Positions 7,726 through 16,539 of a stretch of DNA of 45,401 nucleotides are shown piece by piece. The stretch covers positions 1 through 45,401 of the forward strand of contig NZ_JACJLE010000036.1 of the NCBI RefSeq assembly GCF_016901995.1, in the 5' to 3' direction. A program made the position numbers and the translations under genes. Under the pieces are notes generated by a model. It saw nothing but the letters and a program-made list of their open reading frames with translations, made no database searches and was not told the origin of the DNA. Every line of letters begins with the position of its first letter. The first letter of the stretch is position 1. This DNA is from Bacteroides caecigallinarum. GTDB taxonomy: Bacteria; Bacteroidota; Bacteroidia; Bacteroidales; Bacteroidaceae.

Positions 7726-9345
7726 ATGAATACACACAGTTTATATTCAGTAATTATCGCTCTGCTTGCCGCATGGACTTTTTCGGCAGATGTTGTGGCA
7801 GAGGTCAGGATGTCGCCTCTGATATCCGATGGTATGGTTCTGCAGCGCGGACGTGAGCTCAGCATAGGCGGATGGGCCGCTCCGGGCGAGAAAATCAGCT
7901 TCAGCTTGGCGAACAGGAAGTGTGAAGTGCGTGCGGGTGCGGACGGACGATGGACGGTGAAGCTGGAGCCTATGAAGGCGGGCGGACCGTATGTGATGAG
8001 GGCGAACGGCACGGAAGTGAAGGATGTTATGGTGGGCGATGTGTTTCTCTGCTCGGGACAGTCTAACATGGAACTCACCGTGGCGAGAGTTATGGACCGT
8101 TTCGCGCAGGAAGTGAACGGATATGAGAACACGCGCGTGAGATATCTCAAGGTACCGTATGCATGGCGTTTCGACCATCCGGCGGACAGCATCCGACGCG
8201 AGCCGTGGAAGGCGATGACGGAAGACAATGTGCCCGGATTTTCTGCCTTGTGCTATTTCTTCGGCAGGCTGATGCAGGAGCGCACGGGAGTGGCTGTGGG
8301 AATAGTGAATGCAAGCTGGGGAGGCACTCCGGTGGAAGCATGGACAGGCGAGGAAGGACTGAAGGACTTTCCGGAATATATAAATCTGAAATCGATGTAC
8401 GAGGACAGGAGTCTGACTGACGGAATATCGCGTATGGAACGTGCCAGACAGGCTTCGTGGAGCAGACAGCTGTATGCTGCCGATCCGGGTATGCACGACA
8501 CCGAGCCGTGGTATGCCGCCGGTATGGACGACAGCGGATGGGACAAGGTGGATATGTTTGCCGGCGGCTGGGCCCTGAGATGCGGACGACCGGCTGCGGG
8601 CTCGCACTGGCTGAGGAAGGATTTCACGGTGCCGGCTCACATGGCGGGCAGCGAGGCTGTACTCAGGCTGGGCTGTATGGTGGATGCCGACTCGGTGTAT
8701 GTGAACGGCCGTTTCGTGGGCAGCACAGGCTATCAGTATCCTCCGCGTATATATAAGGTGCCTGCCGGTCTGTTGCATGAGGGCAGAAATCAGGTTACCA
8801 TCCGTCTGGTGAGCTATGGCGGTGTGCCGTCGTTCGTCAGGGAGAAGCCTTACAAGATTATCTGCCGCGGGGAGGAGATTTCCCTGGAGGGGGAATGGAA
8901 ACACCGCATGGGGGCTCAGATGCCTGCATCTCCGCAATCTACATCGTTCCAGAACATGCCTGTGGGGCTCTATAACGGGATGATATATCCGCTCCGTGAT
9001 TACACGTTCAAGGCTGTGGCGTGGTATCAGGGCGAATCGAACGTGGGACGCTGGAATGAGTATTCCTCTCTTCTCTGTGCCATGATGAAGGACTGGCGCA
9101 GGACTTTCGGCGACAATCTGCATTTCTATATCATCGAGCTGGCGGACTTCCTGGCTCCTGACGATCCGGGCAGAAAGGCTTGGGCGGAGATGAGAAAACA
9201 GCAGGCTGCGGCCGCGAAAACAGACGGTAACGCCACGCTGATAAAGAACAGCGATACGGGCGAATGGAACGACATCCATCCTCTGGACAAGAAAACTCCT
9301 GCGGAAAGGCTGGTGAAGGTGATAATGGAGAATTCCGGAAAATGA
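7726..9345 (+). CDS. SGNH esterase of the sialate O-acetylesterase family, probable acetylxylan esterase
   Basis: This exported hydrolase removes O-acetyl groups from sugars. The 539-residue protein has a signal peptide (about 1-25, ending near VVAE) and the family motifs in order: LISDGMVLQRG, the nucleophile block CSGQSNMEL (about residues 110-118), SWGGTPVEAW, a central jelly-roll insert (about 265-370) with WLRKDFTVP and VYVNGRFVG, WYQGESN, and NDIHPLDK with the catalytic Asp and His. The family was named for sialic acid, but this gene heads a xylanase cluster, so acetylated xylan fragments are the better substrate guess; XynE of Prevotella bryantii is a comparable case. The start at 7726 rather than an upstream TTG is set by the signal peptide. 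Confidence 0.85.
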   Translation: MNTHSLYSVIIALLAAWTFSADVVAEVRMSPLISDGMVLQRGRELSIGGWAAPGEKISFSLANRKCEVRAGADGRWTVKLEPMKAGGPYVMRANGTEVKDVMVGDVFLCSGQSNMELTVARVMDRFAQEVNGYENTRVRYLKVPYAWRFDHPADSIRREPWKAMTEDNVPGFSALCYFFGRLMQERTGVAVGIVNASWGGTPVEAWTGEEGLKDFPEYINLKSMYEDRSLTDGISRMERARQASWSRQLYAADPGMHDTEPWYAAGMDDSGWDKVDMFAGGWALRCGRPAAGSHWLRKDFTVPAHMAGSEAVLRLGCMVDADSVYVNGRFVGSTGYQYPPRIYKVPAGLLHEGRNQVTIRLVSYGGVPSFVREKPYKIICRGEEISLEGEWKHRMGAQMPASPQSTSFQNMPVGLYNGMIYPLRDYTFKAVAWYQGESNVGRWNEYSSLLCAMMKDWRRTFGDNLHFYIIELADFLAPDDPGRKAWAEMRKQQAAAAKTDGNATLIKNSDTGEWNDIHPLDKKTPAERLVKVIMENSGK

Positions 9346-9381
9346 TAATTGAAAACCAACAACTAATAATCCTAATACCAA

Positions 9382-10875
9382 ATGAATATTCTTAATCAAA
9401 AAGTGTCCATGGCCGAGAAGGTGGGCTACGGACTGGGAGACTGCTCGGCAAATCTTGTCTTCCAGATGATGATGATTTATCAGACTAAGTTTTATACCGA
9501 CGTGTTCGGGCTGGAAGGTGCCATTGCGGGTACGGTGATGCTTGTGGCGCGTATAGCGGACGCGTTTGTCGATCCTACCGTGGGAATCCTTTCGGACAGG
9601 ACAAACACACGCTGGGGTAAGTATCGTCCTTGGGTGCTTTGGACGGCGTTGCCTTTCATGGTGTTCTATGTGCTGGCGTTCTACAATCCCGGCATCGAGG
9701 ACAAGGGGCTCGTGGCTCTGTATGCCACTATCTCTTACACCCTGCTCATGACCATGTATTCGTTCAACAATACTCCTTACTCGTCTTTGGGCGGTGTGAT
9801 GTCGGCTGATATAAAGGAGCGCACCAGCATCACTTCGGTGAGGTTCGTGTTCTCTACAATAGCGCAGTTTGTTGTGCAGGGACTCACTCTGCCGCTGGTG
9901 AGCAAGTTTTCCGAAGGTGCCGACAAGGCGCACGGATGGCTGTGTACGGTATCGCTTTTTGCGGCAGTGGGACTGGCGTTCCTGCTCGTGGTGTTCTTCT
10001 CTACCAAGGAACGTATCACTCCTCCGGCAGGACAGAAGAATGACACCCGTCAGGATATCAAGGATGTTTTGAGCAGTGTGCCATGGCGTGCCATGTTTGT
10101 GCTCACACTCTTTGTGTTCATCACTCTGGCCATGTGGGGAAGCGCCATGAACTATTATTTCGAGAATTATGTTGATCCTGTTGCCCTGTATGCCTTCCTC
10201 GACAAAATCGGACTTGTGGCTGCGGAGGCTTCGGATTCTGTGGGCTATCATATCCTTAATGCTTTCGGACTCATAGTCAGTTCGCCTGACAAGGCTTATG
10301 AGGTGGGCTTCGGAGTGTTCAATATGTTGGGAGCGCTGGTACAGTTCTTCGGAGTGATTTTGCTGTCGGAATATCTCGCCGGCAAATATGGCAAGAAACG
10401 TACTTTCATCGTATGTCTTGCCCTGACTGCCGTATTCACTGCCATGTTCTATTTCCCGGCAAAGGATAATATCGAATTTATGTTTGTCCTCAACTTCCTG
10501 AAGAGTCTGGCTTATGCGCCTACTGTTCCTTTGCTTTGGGCTATGATTGCCGATGTGGCAGACCATTCGGAGTATGTCAACTACCGCCGTGCCACAGGAT
10601 TTGTGTTTGCCGGCGTAGTGTTCGCCCTCAAGGCCGGACTTGGTGTTGGTGGTGCCATCCTTGGCTTCCTGTTGTCAGGCTTCGGATATGTGTCCGGTTC
10701 GGGCGTTGCCCAGTCGGAATCGGCTGTGAACGGCATTGTGCTCTCATCAAGCATTATTCCTGCAGTATGTTTCTTCATCGGAGTGATAGCACTCTTCTTC
10801 TATCCTATCAGCAAGGAATATAACGAGAAGATGCAGGCTGAACTCAAAGTCAGAAGAAGTAGAAACGATTACTAA
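9382..10875 (+). CDS. GPH-family sugar:cation symporter, probable xyloside transporter
   Basis: This inner-membrane carrier of the glycoside-pentoside-hexuronide family (MFS fold, MelB/XylP-like) has 497 residues and about 12 membrane helices. The family signature is clear at the N-terminus: KVGYGLGDCSANLVFQ, then RIADAFVDPTVGILSDR with the cation- and sugar-site aspartates, and TRWGKYRPWVLW in the loop after helix 2. It lies 36 bp after the esterase and 47 bp before the GH10 gene, both gaps being A/T-rich spacers of similar sequence, consistent with one operon. It should bring xylo-oligosaccharides or xylosides to the cytosolic GH43 encoded downstream. Confidence 0.9.
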   Translation: MNILNQKVSMAEKVGYGLGDCSANLVFQMMMIYQTKFYTDVFGLEGAIAGTVMLVARIADAFVDPTVGILSDRTNTRWGKYRPWVLWTALPFMVFYVLAFYNPGIEDKGLVALYATISYTLLMTMYSFNNTPYSSLGGVMSADIKERTSITSVRFVFSTIAQFVVQGLTLPLVSKFSEGADKAHGWLCTVSLFAAVGLAFLLVVFFSTKERITPPAGQKNDTRQDIKDVLSSVPWRAMFVLTLFVFITLAMWGSAMNYYFENYVDPVALYAFLDKIGLVAAEASDSVGYHILNAFGLIVSSPDKAYEVGFGVFNMLGALVQFFGVILLSEYLAGKYGKKRTFIVCLALTAVFTAMFYFPAKDNIEFMFVLNFLKSLAYAPTVPLLWAMIADVADHSEYVNYRRATGFVFAGVVFALKAGLGVGGAILGFLLSGFGYVSGSGVAQSESAVNGIVLSSSIIPAVCFFIGVIALFFYPISKEYNEKMQAELKVRRSRNDY

Positions 10876-10922
10876 TAACTGACAACTAATAACTGATTAT
10901 TAACAACAAAAACCTAAATACA

Positions 10923-12056
10923 ATGAAACTGAAAAACATTTTTGCCGCATCGGTGTGCGGTGCCATGATGGCTGCTTGTGCCGGAAACAATGCAACTGTA
11001 ACTGTAGAAAAAGGATTGAAAGATGCTGTAGGCGATAAATTCCTTATCGGAACAGCTCTTAACGTACGTCAGTCGGGAGGTATTGACACCTTGGCTGTAA
11101 GAATTGTGAAACAGCATTTCAATGCGATAGTTGCAGAGAACTGCATGAAGATGGAAGAGATACATCCTGCCAACGGTGTATATGACTTTGAGGAAGCAGA
11201 CAAGTTTGTGAACTTCGGTATAGAGAATGGCATGACTGTCACCGGTCACTGTCTGATATGGCACTCGCAGTGTCCAGAATGGTTCTTCCTCGACGATAAT
11301 GGAAAGACCGTTTCGGCTGAAGTGCTGAAACAGAGAATGAAGGAACACATCACAACTGTTGTTACCAGATATAAAGGAAAAATCAAAGGATGGGATGTCG
11401 TGAACGAGGCTATTGTGGAAGACGGTTCATATCGTAAGAGTAAGTTCTACGAAATCCTTGGCGAGGAATTCATCCCTCTTGCATTCCAGTATGCGCACGA
11501 AGCCGATCCTGATGTGGAACTTTACTACAACGATTATGGAATGAACGTAAAAGGCAGACGCGACGGAGTGGTTAAACTCGTGAACTCGCTCAAGGAACGC
11601 GGACTGCGCATCGATGCTGTGGGTATGCAGGGACATATGGGAATGGACTATCCTGACATTAAGGAATTCGAGGAAAGCATGCTTGCCTTTGCCGCTACAG
11701 GCGTTAAGGTGATGATAACAGAATGGGATATGAGTGCGCTTCCTACTGCACGTCAGAGCGCAAACATTTCGGATACTGTGGCATTCAAGAAATCTCTCAA
11801 TCCTTATCCGGAAGCATTGCCGGACTCAGTAAGCAAGGCTTGGAACGACAGAATGATGCAGTTCTTCAACCTATTTGAGAAACATGCCGATTTCGTTATC
11901 CGCGTCACTGCATGGGGAGTAACTGACGGCGATTCATGGAAAAACAACTTCCCTGTTCCGGGACGTACAGACTATGCTCTGCTGTTCGACCGTAATTACC
12001 AGCCTAAAGAGTTCGTGAAAGAGATTATTTCAGAATCAGATAAAGAAACAAAGTAA
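10923..12056 (+). CDS. GH10 endo-beta-1,4-xylanase, lipoprotein
   Basis: GH10 enzymes cleave the xylan backbone with retention. The 377-residue protein has a lipoprotein signal (MMAAC, lipidated Cys19), placing it in the outer or inner membrane leaflet. The (beta/alpha)8 barrel shows [26 protein letters not shown], the acid/base Glu162 in WDVVNEA, and the nucleophile Glu267 in MITEWDMS. There is no extra carbohydrate-binding module. Position between the symporter and two accessory xylanolytic enzymes suggests it trims glucuronoxylan fragments. Confidence 0.95.
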   Translation: MKLKNIFAASVCGAMMAACAGNNATVTVEKGLKDAVGDKFLIGTALNVRQSGGIDTLAVRIVKQHFNAIVAENCMKMEEIHPANGVYDFEEADKFVNFGIENGMTVTGHCLIWHSQCPEWFFLDDNGKTVSAEVLKQRMKEHITTVVTRYKGKIKGWDVVNEAIVEDGSYRKSKFYEILGEEFIPLAFQYAHEADPDVELYYNDYGMNVKGRRDGVVKLVNSLKERGLRIDAVGMQGHMGMDYPDIKEFEESMLAFAATGVKVMITEWDMSALPTARQSANISDTVAFKKSLNPYPEALPDSVSKAWNDRMMQFFNLFEKHADFVIRVTAWGVTDGDSWKNNFPVPGRTDYALLFDRNYQPKEFVKEIISESDKETK

Positions 12057-12084
12057 ATATATTTATTATCCTATAATAACCTGT

Positions 12085-12116
12085 GTTCCGTGGTGAGATC
12101 ATTCTCATTGCGGAAC
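12085..12116 (+). promoter_or_regulatory. intercistronic stem-loop between GH10 and GH43
   Basis: GTTCCGTGGTGAGA (12085-12098) and TCTCATTGCGGAAC (12103-12116) form a 14-pair stem with three G-T pairs and a TCAT loop. No T-run follows, so it looks more like an mRNA stabiliser or processing site than a terminator. Confidence 0.55.
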
Positions 12117-12133
12117 CTTAAAACAGAATTGTT

Positions 12134-13132
12134 ATGAAAAAAGAAGAAAGATACCTTTTCCCTGCCGATTATATGGCAGACCCTTCAGTACATGTGTTCA
12201 ACGGACGTCTGTATATCTATCCGTCGCACGACCGTGAGTCAGGAATTCCTGAAAACGACAATGGCGACCATTTCGACATGAACGACTATCATGTACTCTC
12301 CACCGACGATGTGATGCATGGCGAAGTTACCGACCATGGTGTAGCTCTCCGTGTAGCTGATATTCCATGGGCAGGACGCCAGCTTTGGGACTGCGACGTG
12401 GCTTACAAAGACGGAAAGTATTATCTTTATTTCCCTCTGAAGGACCGCAATGACATTTTCCGTATGGGAGTAGCCATCAGCGACAAGCCTGAAGGCCCTT
12501 TCATTCCTCAGCCGGACCCTATCCGCGGAAGCTACAGTATCGACATGGCAGTGTTCCGCGATGATGACGGAAGCCATTACATCTATTTCGGTGGTATATG
12601 GGGAGGCCAGCTGCAGCGCTACCGTGACAATAAGGCTATCGAGAATCCTCACCTCCCTGCAGATGATGAACCGGCATTGCCTAGCCGCGTGGTGAAACTG
12701 GCCGACAATATGCTTGAATTTGCAGAAGAACCACGCCCTGTAGTTATTCTTGGCGAAGACGGAAAGCCTCTCACTGCCGGCGATCCTCACCGTTTCTTCG
12801 AAGCTTCATGGATGCACAAGTATAACGGCAAGTATTATCTTTCATATTCAACAGGTGATACCCATCTTCTCTGCTATGCCATCGGTGATAATCCTTACGG
12901 ACCGTTCACATACCAGGGCGTGATCCTTACTCCAGTAGTCGGATGGACTACTCATCATTCTATTGCCGAATATAAGGGCAAATGGTATCTCTTCCATCAT
13001 GACTGCGTTCCTTCAAACGGTAAGACATGGCTCCGCAGCCTGAAAGTGGTAGAACTTGAATATGATGAGAACGGAAAGATTAAAACTATTGAAGGAAGTG
13101 AAGATATAAGCAAGTTCGGACAGAGATACTGA
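12134..13132 (+). CDS. cytosolic GH43 beta-xylosidase/alpha-arabinofuranosidase
   Basis: This 332-residue five-bladed propeller enzyme inverts configuration and releases xylose or arabinose from oligosaccharides. The three catalytic carboxylates can be placed: base Asp16 in YMADPSVHVF, pKa modulator Asp137 in YSIDMAVFRDDDG, and acid Glu223 in RFFEASWMHKYNGKYY. There is no signal peptide, so it acts in the cytoplasm on oligosaccharides imported by the symporter at 9382-10875. It resembles the cytosolic GH43 enzymes of Bacteroides and Prevotella xylanase clusters (XylI/XynB type). Xylosidase versus arabinosidase activity cannot be settled by reading. Confidence 0.92.
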   Translation: MKKEERYLFPADYMADPSVHVFNGRLYIYPSHDRESGIPENDNGDHFDMNDYHVLSTDDVMHGEVTDHGVALRVADIPWAGRQLWDCDVAYKDGKYYLYFPLKDRNDIFRMGVAISDKPEGPFIPQPDPIRGSYSIDMAVFRDDDGSHYIYFGGIWGGQLQRYRDNKAIENPHLPADDEPALPSRVVKLADNMLEFAEEPRPVVILGEDGKPLTAGDPHRFFEASWMHKYNGKYYLSYSTGDTHLLCYAIGDNPYGPFTYQGVILTPVVGWTTHHSIAEYKGKWYLFHHDCVPSNGKTWLRSLKVVELEYDENGKIKTIEGSEDISKFGQRY

Positions 13133-13192
13133 TATTATTTCGAGATACTAGTTTCTAGTTACTGGTCTCTAGTCACCAAAAAAAATATTAAC

Positions 13193-15205
13193 ATGCTGAA
13201 ACGAATATTATTAGTTTTATTTATTTCTGCCACTGCGCTGCCATCCTTTTCGGAGGACGGCAGCCGTCTGTGGTTACGTTACGACACAGTGTCTGTACGT
13301 AAGCAAATAGATAAAGGCATTGATTCGCCTGTCATGCGTCTGGCAGAGAATGAACTCTCGACATTCTGGAAGGGAGGCAAAGTTTCATTGCAGCTCATGG
13401 CAGACAGTGAATATTTCGCTTTTGGCAAGGATGGTTATACCATTAATGTTGAGAATGGAACAACTGTGCTGCGTTCTATGTCGGAAACCGGACTCCTTTA
13501 TGCTGCCTATCATCTTCTCCGTCTTCAGGCATGTGGTGAAGACTGCTCCCGACTGGATATCAAGGAGAAGCCTTTGAATGATATCCGTATCCTTAATCAC
13601 TGGGATAATCCGGACGGAACGATAGAGCGCGGATATGCCGGACGTTCTCTCTGGAAATGGGACGAACTGCCTGCTAAAGTATCTCCACGATATGCCGAAT
13701 ATGCCCGTGCCAATGCCTCTATCGGTATTAACGGTACTGTTCTCAACAATGTAAATGCTTCTCCTGAGGTCCTTTCTTCTGATAATCTGAAGAAGGTTAA
13801 GACTCTGGCAGATATTTTCCGTCCTTATGGTATCAAGGTCTATATGTCCGTAAATTTTGCCACACCTATAAAACTTGGCGGACTGGCTACTGCCGATCCT
13901 TTGAACAGCGATGTCGCAGAGTGGTGGAAGCAGAAAGTGCACGAGATATACTCAATGATACCCGATTTCGGAGGATTTCTGGTGAAAGCCAATTCAGAAG
14001 GACAGCCCGGTCCGTGCGATTATCACCGCACTCATGCCGAAGGAGCCAATATGTTGGCATCCGCACTGAAACCTTACGGAGGAATAGTAATGTGGCGCGC
14101 ATTCGTCTATAGTCCTAGCGATGCCGACCGTGCCAAGCAGGCATATCTTGAGTTCAAACCGCTCGACGGAAAGTTCCTCGACAATGTTATAGTCCAGGTA
14201 AAGAACGGGCCTATAGATTTCCAGCCTCGCGAGCCGTACAGTCCTTTGTTCGGCGCCATGCCTCATACACAGCTCATGGTAGAGTTTCAAGTGACTCAGG
14301 AGTATTTGGGACATTCCAATCATCTGGCATATCTTGCTCCGATGTGGAAAGAGTTCTATTCGTACTATAGTCCTTCGAACATGAAGGCCGCCGCCGGAGT
14401 GACAAACATTGGCGATGATACTAACTGGTGCGGAAACGATCTTGCACAGTCCAACTGGTACGCTTTCGGCCGTCTGGCATGGAATCCTGCGCTCTCGTCG
14501 GAAGAGATAGCCCGCGAGTGGCTTGCCCAGACATTTACTGCTGACAGCCGTTTTGTCCGTCCTATGACAGAAGTCATGATGCAAAGCCGTGAAGCCGTAG
14601 TTGACTATATGATGCCGCTCGGTCTGCACCATATATTTGCATGGGGACACCATTACGGTCCTGAACCTTGGTGTGAGATAGAAGGTGCCCGTCAAGACTG
14701 GCTTCCTACTTATTATCATCGTGCCGACAAGGAAGGTCTTGGTTTCGACCGTACCACAGATGGCAGCGATGCCGTTTCCCAATACCCTGATTCTCTGGCT
14801 GCCGTGTTCAACAGCATCGATAGTTGTCCTGATGAGTTCCTTCTGTGGTTCCATCATGTTCCATGGAAGCATGAGATGAAGTCGGGCCGCACCATGTGGG
14901 ACGAGCTTTGCCTGCACTATCAGCGAGGAGTGGATGCCGCACGCGGTTTCCGTGATACTTGGAAGGACATGTCGCCATACGTCGATGCAGAGCGTCATGC
15001 CGCAGTGGCCCACCGTTTCGATATCCAGGCATCTGATGCCGTGTGGTGGAAGGACGCCTGTCTGGAGTATTTCCGTACATTCTCGCACATGAAATATCCC
15101 GCAGGAGTAGAGAAACCGCGTTTCAGCCTGAAGAAACTGAAGAAAGTGAAGCTTCCGATAGACAACTACACATGCCCGTCGGCCGATATGCTTCCAGGAT
15201 TCTAG
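13193..15205 (+). CDS. aguA: GH67 alpha-glucuronidase
   Basis: This enzyme removes 4-O-methyl-glucuronic acid from the non-reducing end of aldouronic xylo-oligosaccharides. The 670-residue protein has a signal peptide (about 1-20, LFISATALPSFS), so it is periplasmic. Catalytic residues fit the spacing known from Cellvibrio japonicus GlcA67A (Glu292, Asp365, Glu393): acid Glu269 in VKANSEGQPG, and the water-activating pair Asp342 in NGPIDFQPRE and Glu370 in EFQVTQEYLG, with identical intervals of 73 and 28 residues. The gene follows GH43 by 60 bp of CTAGT-rich spacer and ends at a strong terminator. Confidence 0.95.
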   Translation: MLKRILLVLFISATALPSFSEDGSRLWLRYDTVSVRKQIDKGIDSPVMRLAENELSTFWKGGKVSLQLMADSEYFAFGKDGYTINVENGTTVLRSMSETGLLYAAYHLLRLQACGEDCSRLDIKEKPLNDIRILNHWDNPDGTIERGYAGRSLWKWDELPAKVSPRYAEYARANASIGINGTVLNNVNASPEVLSSDNLKKVKTLADIFRPYGIKVYMSVNFATPIKLGGLATADPLNSDVAEWWKQKVHEIYSMIPDFGGFLVKANSEGQPGPCDYHRTHAEGANMLASALKPYGGIVMWRAFVYSPSDADRAKQAYLEFKPLDGKFLDNVIVQVKNGPIDFQPREPYSPLFGAMPHTQLMVEFQVTQEYLGHSNHLAYLAPMWKEFYSYYSPSNMKAAAGVTNIGDDTNWCGNDLAQSNWYAFGRLAWNPALSSEEIAREWLAQTFTADSRFVRPMTEVMMQSREAVVDYMMPLGLHHIFAWGHHYGPEPWCEIEGARQDWLPTYYHRADKEGLGFDRTTDGSDAVSQYPDSLAAVFNSIDSCPDEFLLWFHHVPWKHEMKSGRTMWDELCLHYQRGVDAARGFRDTWKDMSPYVDAERHAAVAHRFDIQASDAVWWKDACLEYFRTFSHMKYPAGVEKPRFSLKKLKKVKLPIDNYTCPSADMLPGF

Positions 15206-15238
15206 CATAAGTTTTGTTTAGGTTAGATTATAAAGACT

Positions 15239-15277
15239 GAGACTGCTGTACTGGCCTGCCATGCAGCAGTCTTTTTT
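15239..15277 (+). terminator. rho-independent terminator after aguA
   Basis: GACTGCTG (15241-15248) pairs with CAGCAGTC (15264-15271) and seven T follow. It ends the main xylan operon. Confidence 0.85.
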
Positions 15278-15310
15278 GTAGCCATGCGGCAATCTGACTT
15301 AAATATCCAA

Positions 15311-15318
15311 TAATTTTG
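15311..15318 (+). promoter_or_regulatory. -7 box before the second GH43 gene
   Basis: TAATTTTG matches the Bacteroidetes -7 consensus and lies downstream of the aguA terminator, implying that the next gene is a separate transcription unit. The -33 element is not obvious. Confidence 0.5.
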
Positions 15319-15379
15319 CGGAAACAGACTGGCTTGAATTTGACTAACTCTATTAATGTTCAATCTAAAAAACAATCAT

Positions 15380-16393
15380 ATGAAAAAGCTTACAGAAACT
15401 CTGTTTGTCATGTTTATGGCAATAATTGCCTGTTCGTGTGGCGGCACAAAGCAGGCAGGCGAAAAACAATTCACCTTTACGGGCAATCCACTGATACGCG
15501 ACAAGTTCACCGCCGATCCTGCACCTATGGTATATGACGGCCGTCTGTATCTGTACGTAGGTCATGACGAGTTCTACGAAGGACAGGACACCGCTTCCGG
15601 AGGCAAGGAATTCAATATCACCGAATGGCTCTGTTACTCCACATCCGACATGAAGACATGGACCGACCATGGCTCCGTGCTCCGCCCCACCGACTTCAAG
15701 TGGGCTGTAGGCGAGGCATGGGCTTCGCAGGTAGTGGAACACAATGGCAAGTTTTATTATTACACCACCGTACAGGCAGGCGAGCCCTTCACCGGCAAGG
15801 CAGTGGGAGTGGCAGTGGCCGATTCACCTACAGGCCCCTTCACCGATGCCATAGGACGTCCGCTTGTGAGCGACGACATGACTTCCAACGGCGAGCGCGG
15901 CTGGTGGAACGACATCGACCCTACGGTACTGATTGACGACGACGGCACGGCCTGGCTCTGCTGGGGCAACGGTACATGTTTTCTTGCCCGCCTGAAGGAC
16001 AACATGACGGAGATTGACGGCGAGATAATGACCCTTGATCTTCCGCAGTATGTAGAAGGCCCGTGGCTTCACAAGAAGGACGGCATATACTACCTCACTT
16101 ATGCCTCTATGGGCGACGGACGCGAGAATATCTCATATGCCACAGCCGACAGTATGGGCACTGAATGGAAATATCGCGGCGAACTGACAGGCATGGCCGA
16201 AAACAGTTTCACCATCCACCCGGGAATAGCCGAATTCAACGGCGAATGGTATCTGTTCTATCATAATGCCGTCCTTACAATAGACGGACACAAGGGAGCC
16301 ATAGGACGCCGTTCGGTATGTGTCGATAAGCTTTATTATAATCCTGACGGGACGATGAAGCCGGTGGAGCAGAGTGGAAGAGGATTAGAGTAA
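15380..16393 (+). CDS. GH43 lipoprotein, xylosidase/arabinofuranosidase-like
   Basis: This second GH43 is a 337-residue lipoprotein: MKKLTETLFVMFMAIIAC with lipidated Cys18 (or Cys20) and a following SCGG. The propeller residues are base Asp46 in FTADPAPMVYDG, modulator Asp180 in NDIDPTVLIDDDG, and acid Glu226 in YVEGPWLHKKDG. The start at 15380 fits the signal peptide; the eight codons before it do not. It differs from the cytosolic GH43 at 12134-13132 in being membrane-anchored outside the cytosol, so the two enzymes act before and after import. It is probably transcribed alone and is convergent with alaS. Confidence 0.9.
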   Translation: MKKLTETLFVMFMAIIACSCGGTKQAGEKQFTFTGNPLIRDKFTADPAPMVYDGRLYLYVGHDEFYEGQDTASGGKEFNITEWLCYSTSDMKTWTDHGSVLRPTDFKWAVGEAWASQVVEHNGKFYYYTTVQAGEPFTGKAVGVAVADSPTGPFTDAIGRPLVSDDMTSNGERGWWNDIDPTVLIDDDGTAWLCWGNGTCFLARLKDNMTEIDGEIMTLDLPQYVEGPWLHKKDGIYYLTYASMGDGRENISYATADSMGTEWKYRGELTGMAENSFTIHPGIAEFNGEWYLFYHNAVLTIDGHKGAIGRRSVCVDKLYYNPDGTMKPVEQSGRGLE

Positions 16394-16473
16394 GATATTA
16401 AAGCAGTAAAGTATCAGAGGAGGTAAAGTGATAAAGTTGTAGAGGAATGAAAATGATACAGTGATAAAGTATA

Positions 16474-16512
16474 AAAGGAGGTAGAGCCACACATCCGGGC
16501 TTTACCTCCTTT
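16474..16512. terminator. bidirectional terminator between GH43 and alaS
   Basis: AAAGGAGGTAGAGCC (16474-16488) pairs with GGCTTTACCTCCTTT (16498-16512), 15 pairs including one G-T. The A- and T-rich flanks let it work for both convergent genes. Confidence 0.8.
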
Positions 16513-16539
16513 ATCTTCTTTAATATTTTACTGCTATAC

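Noticed and set aside
7726..9345. Sialic acid catabolism gene
   Set aside because: The family name suggests sialate, but no nan genes are nearby and the neighbours are xylanolytic.
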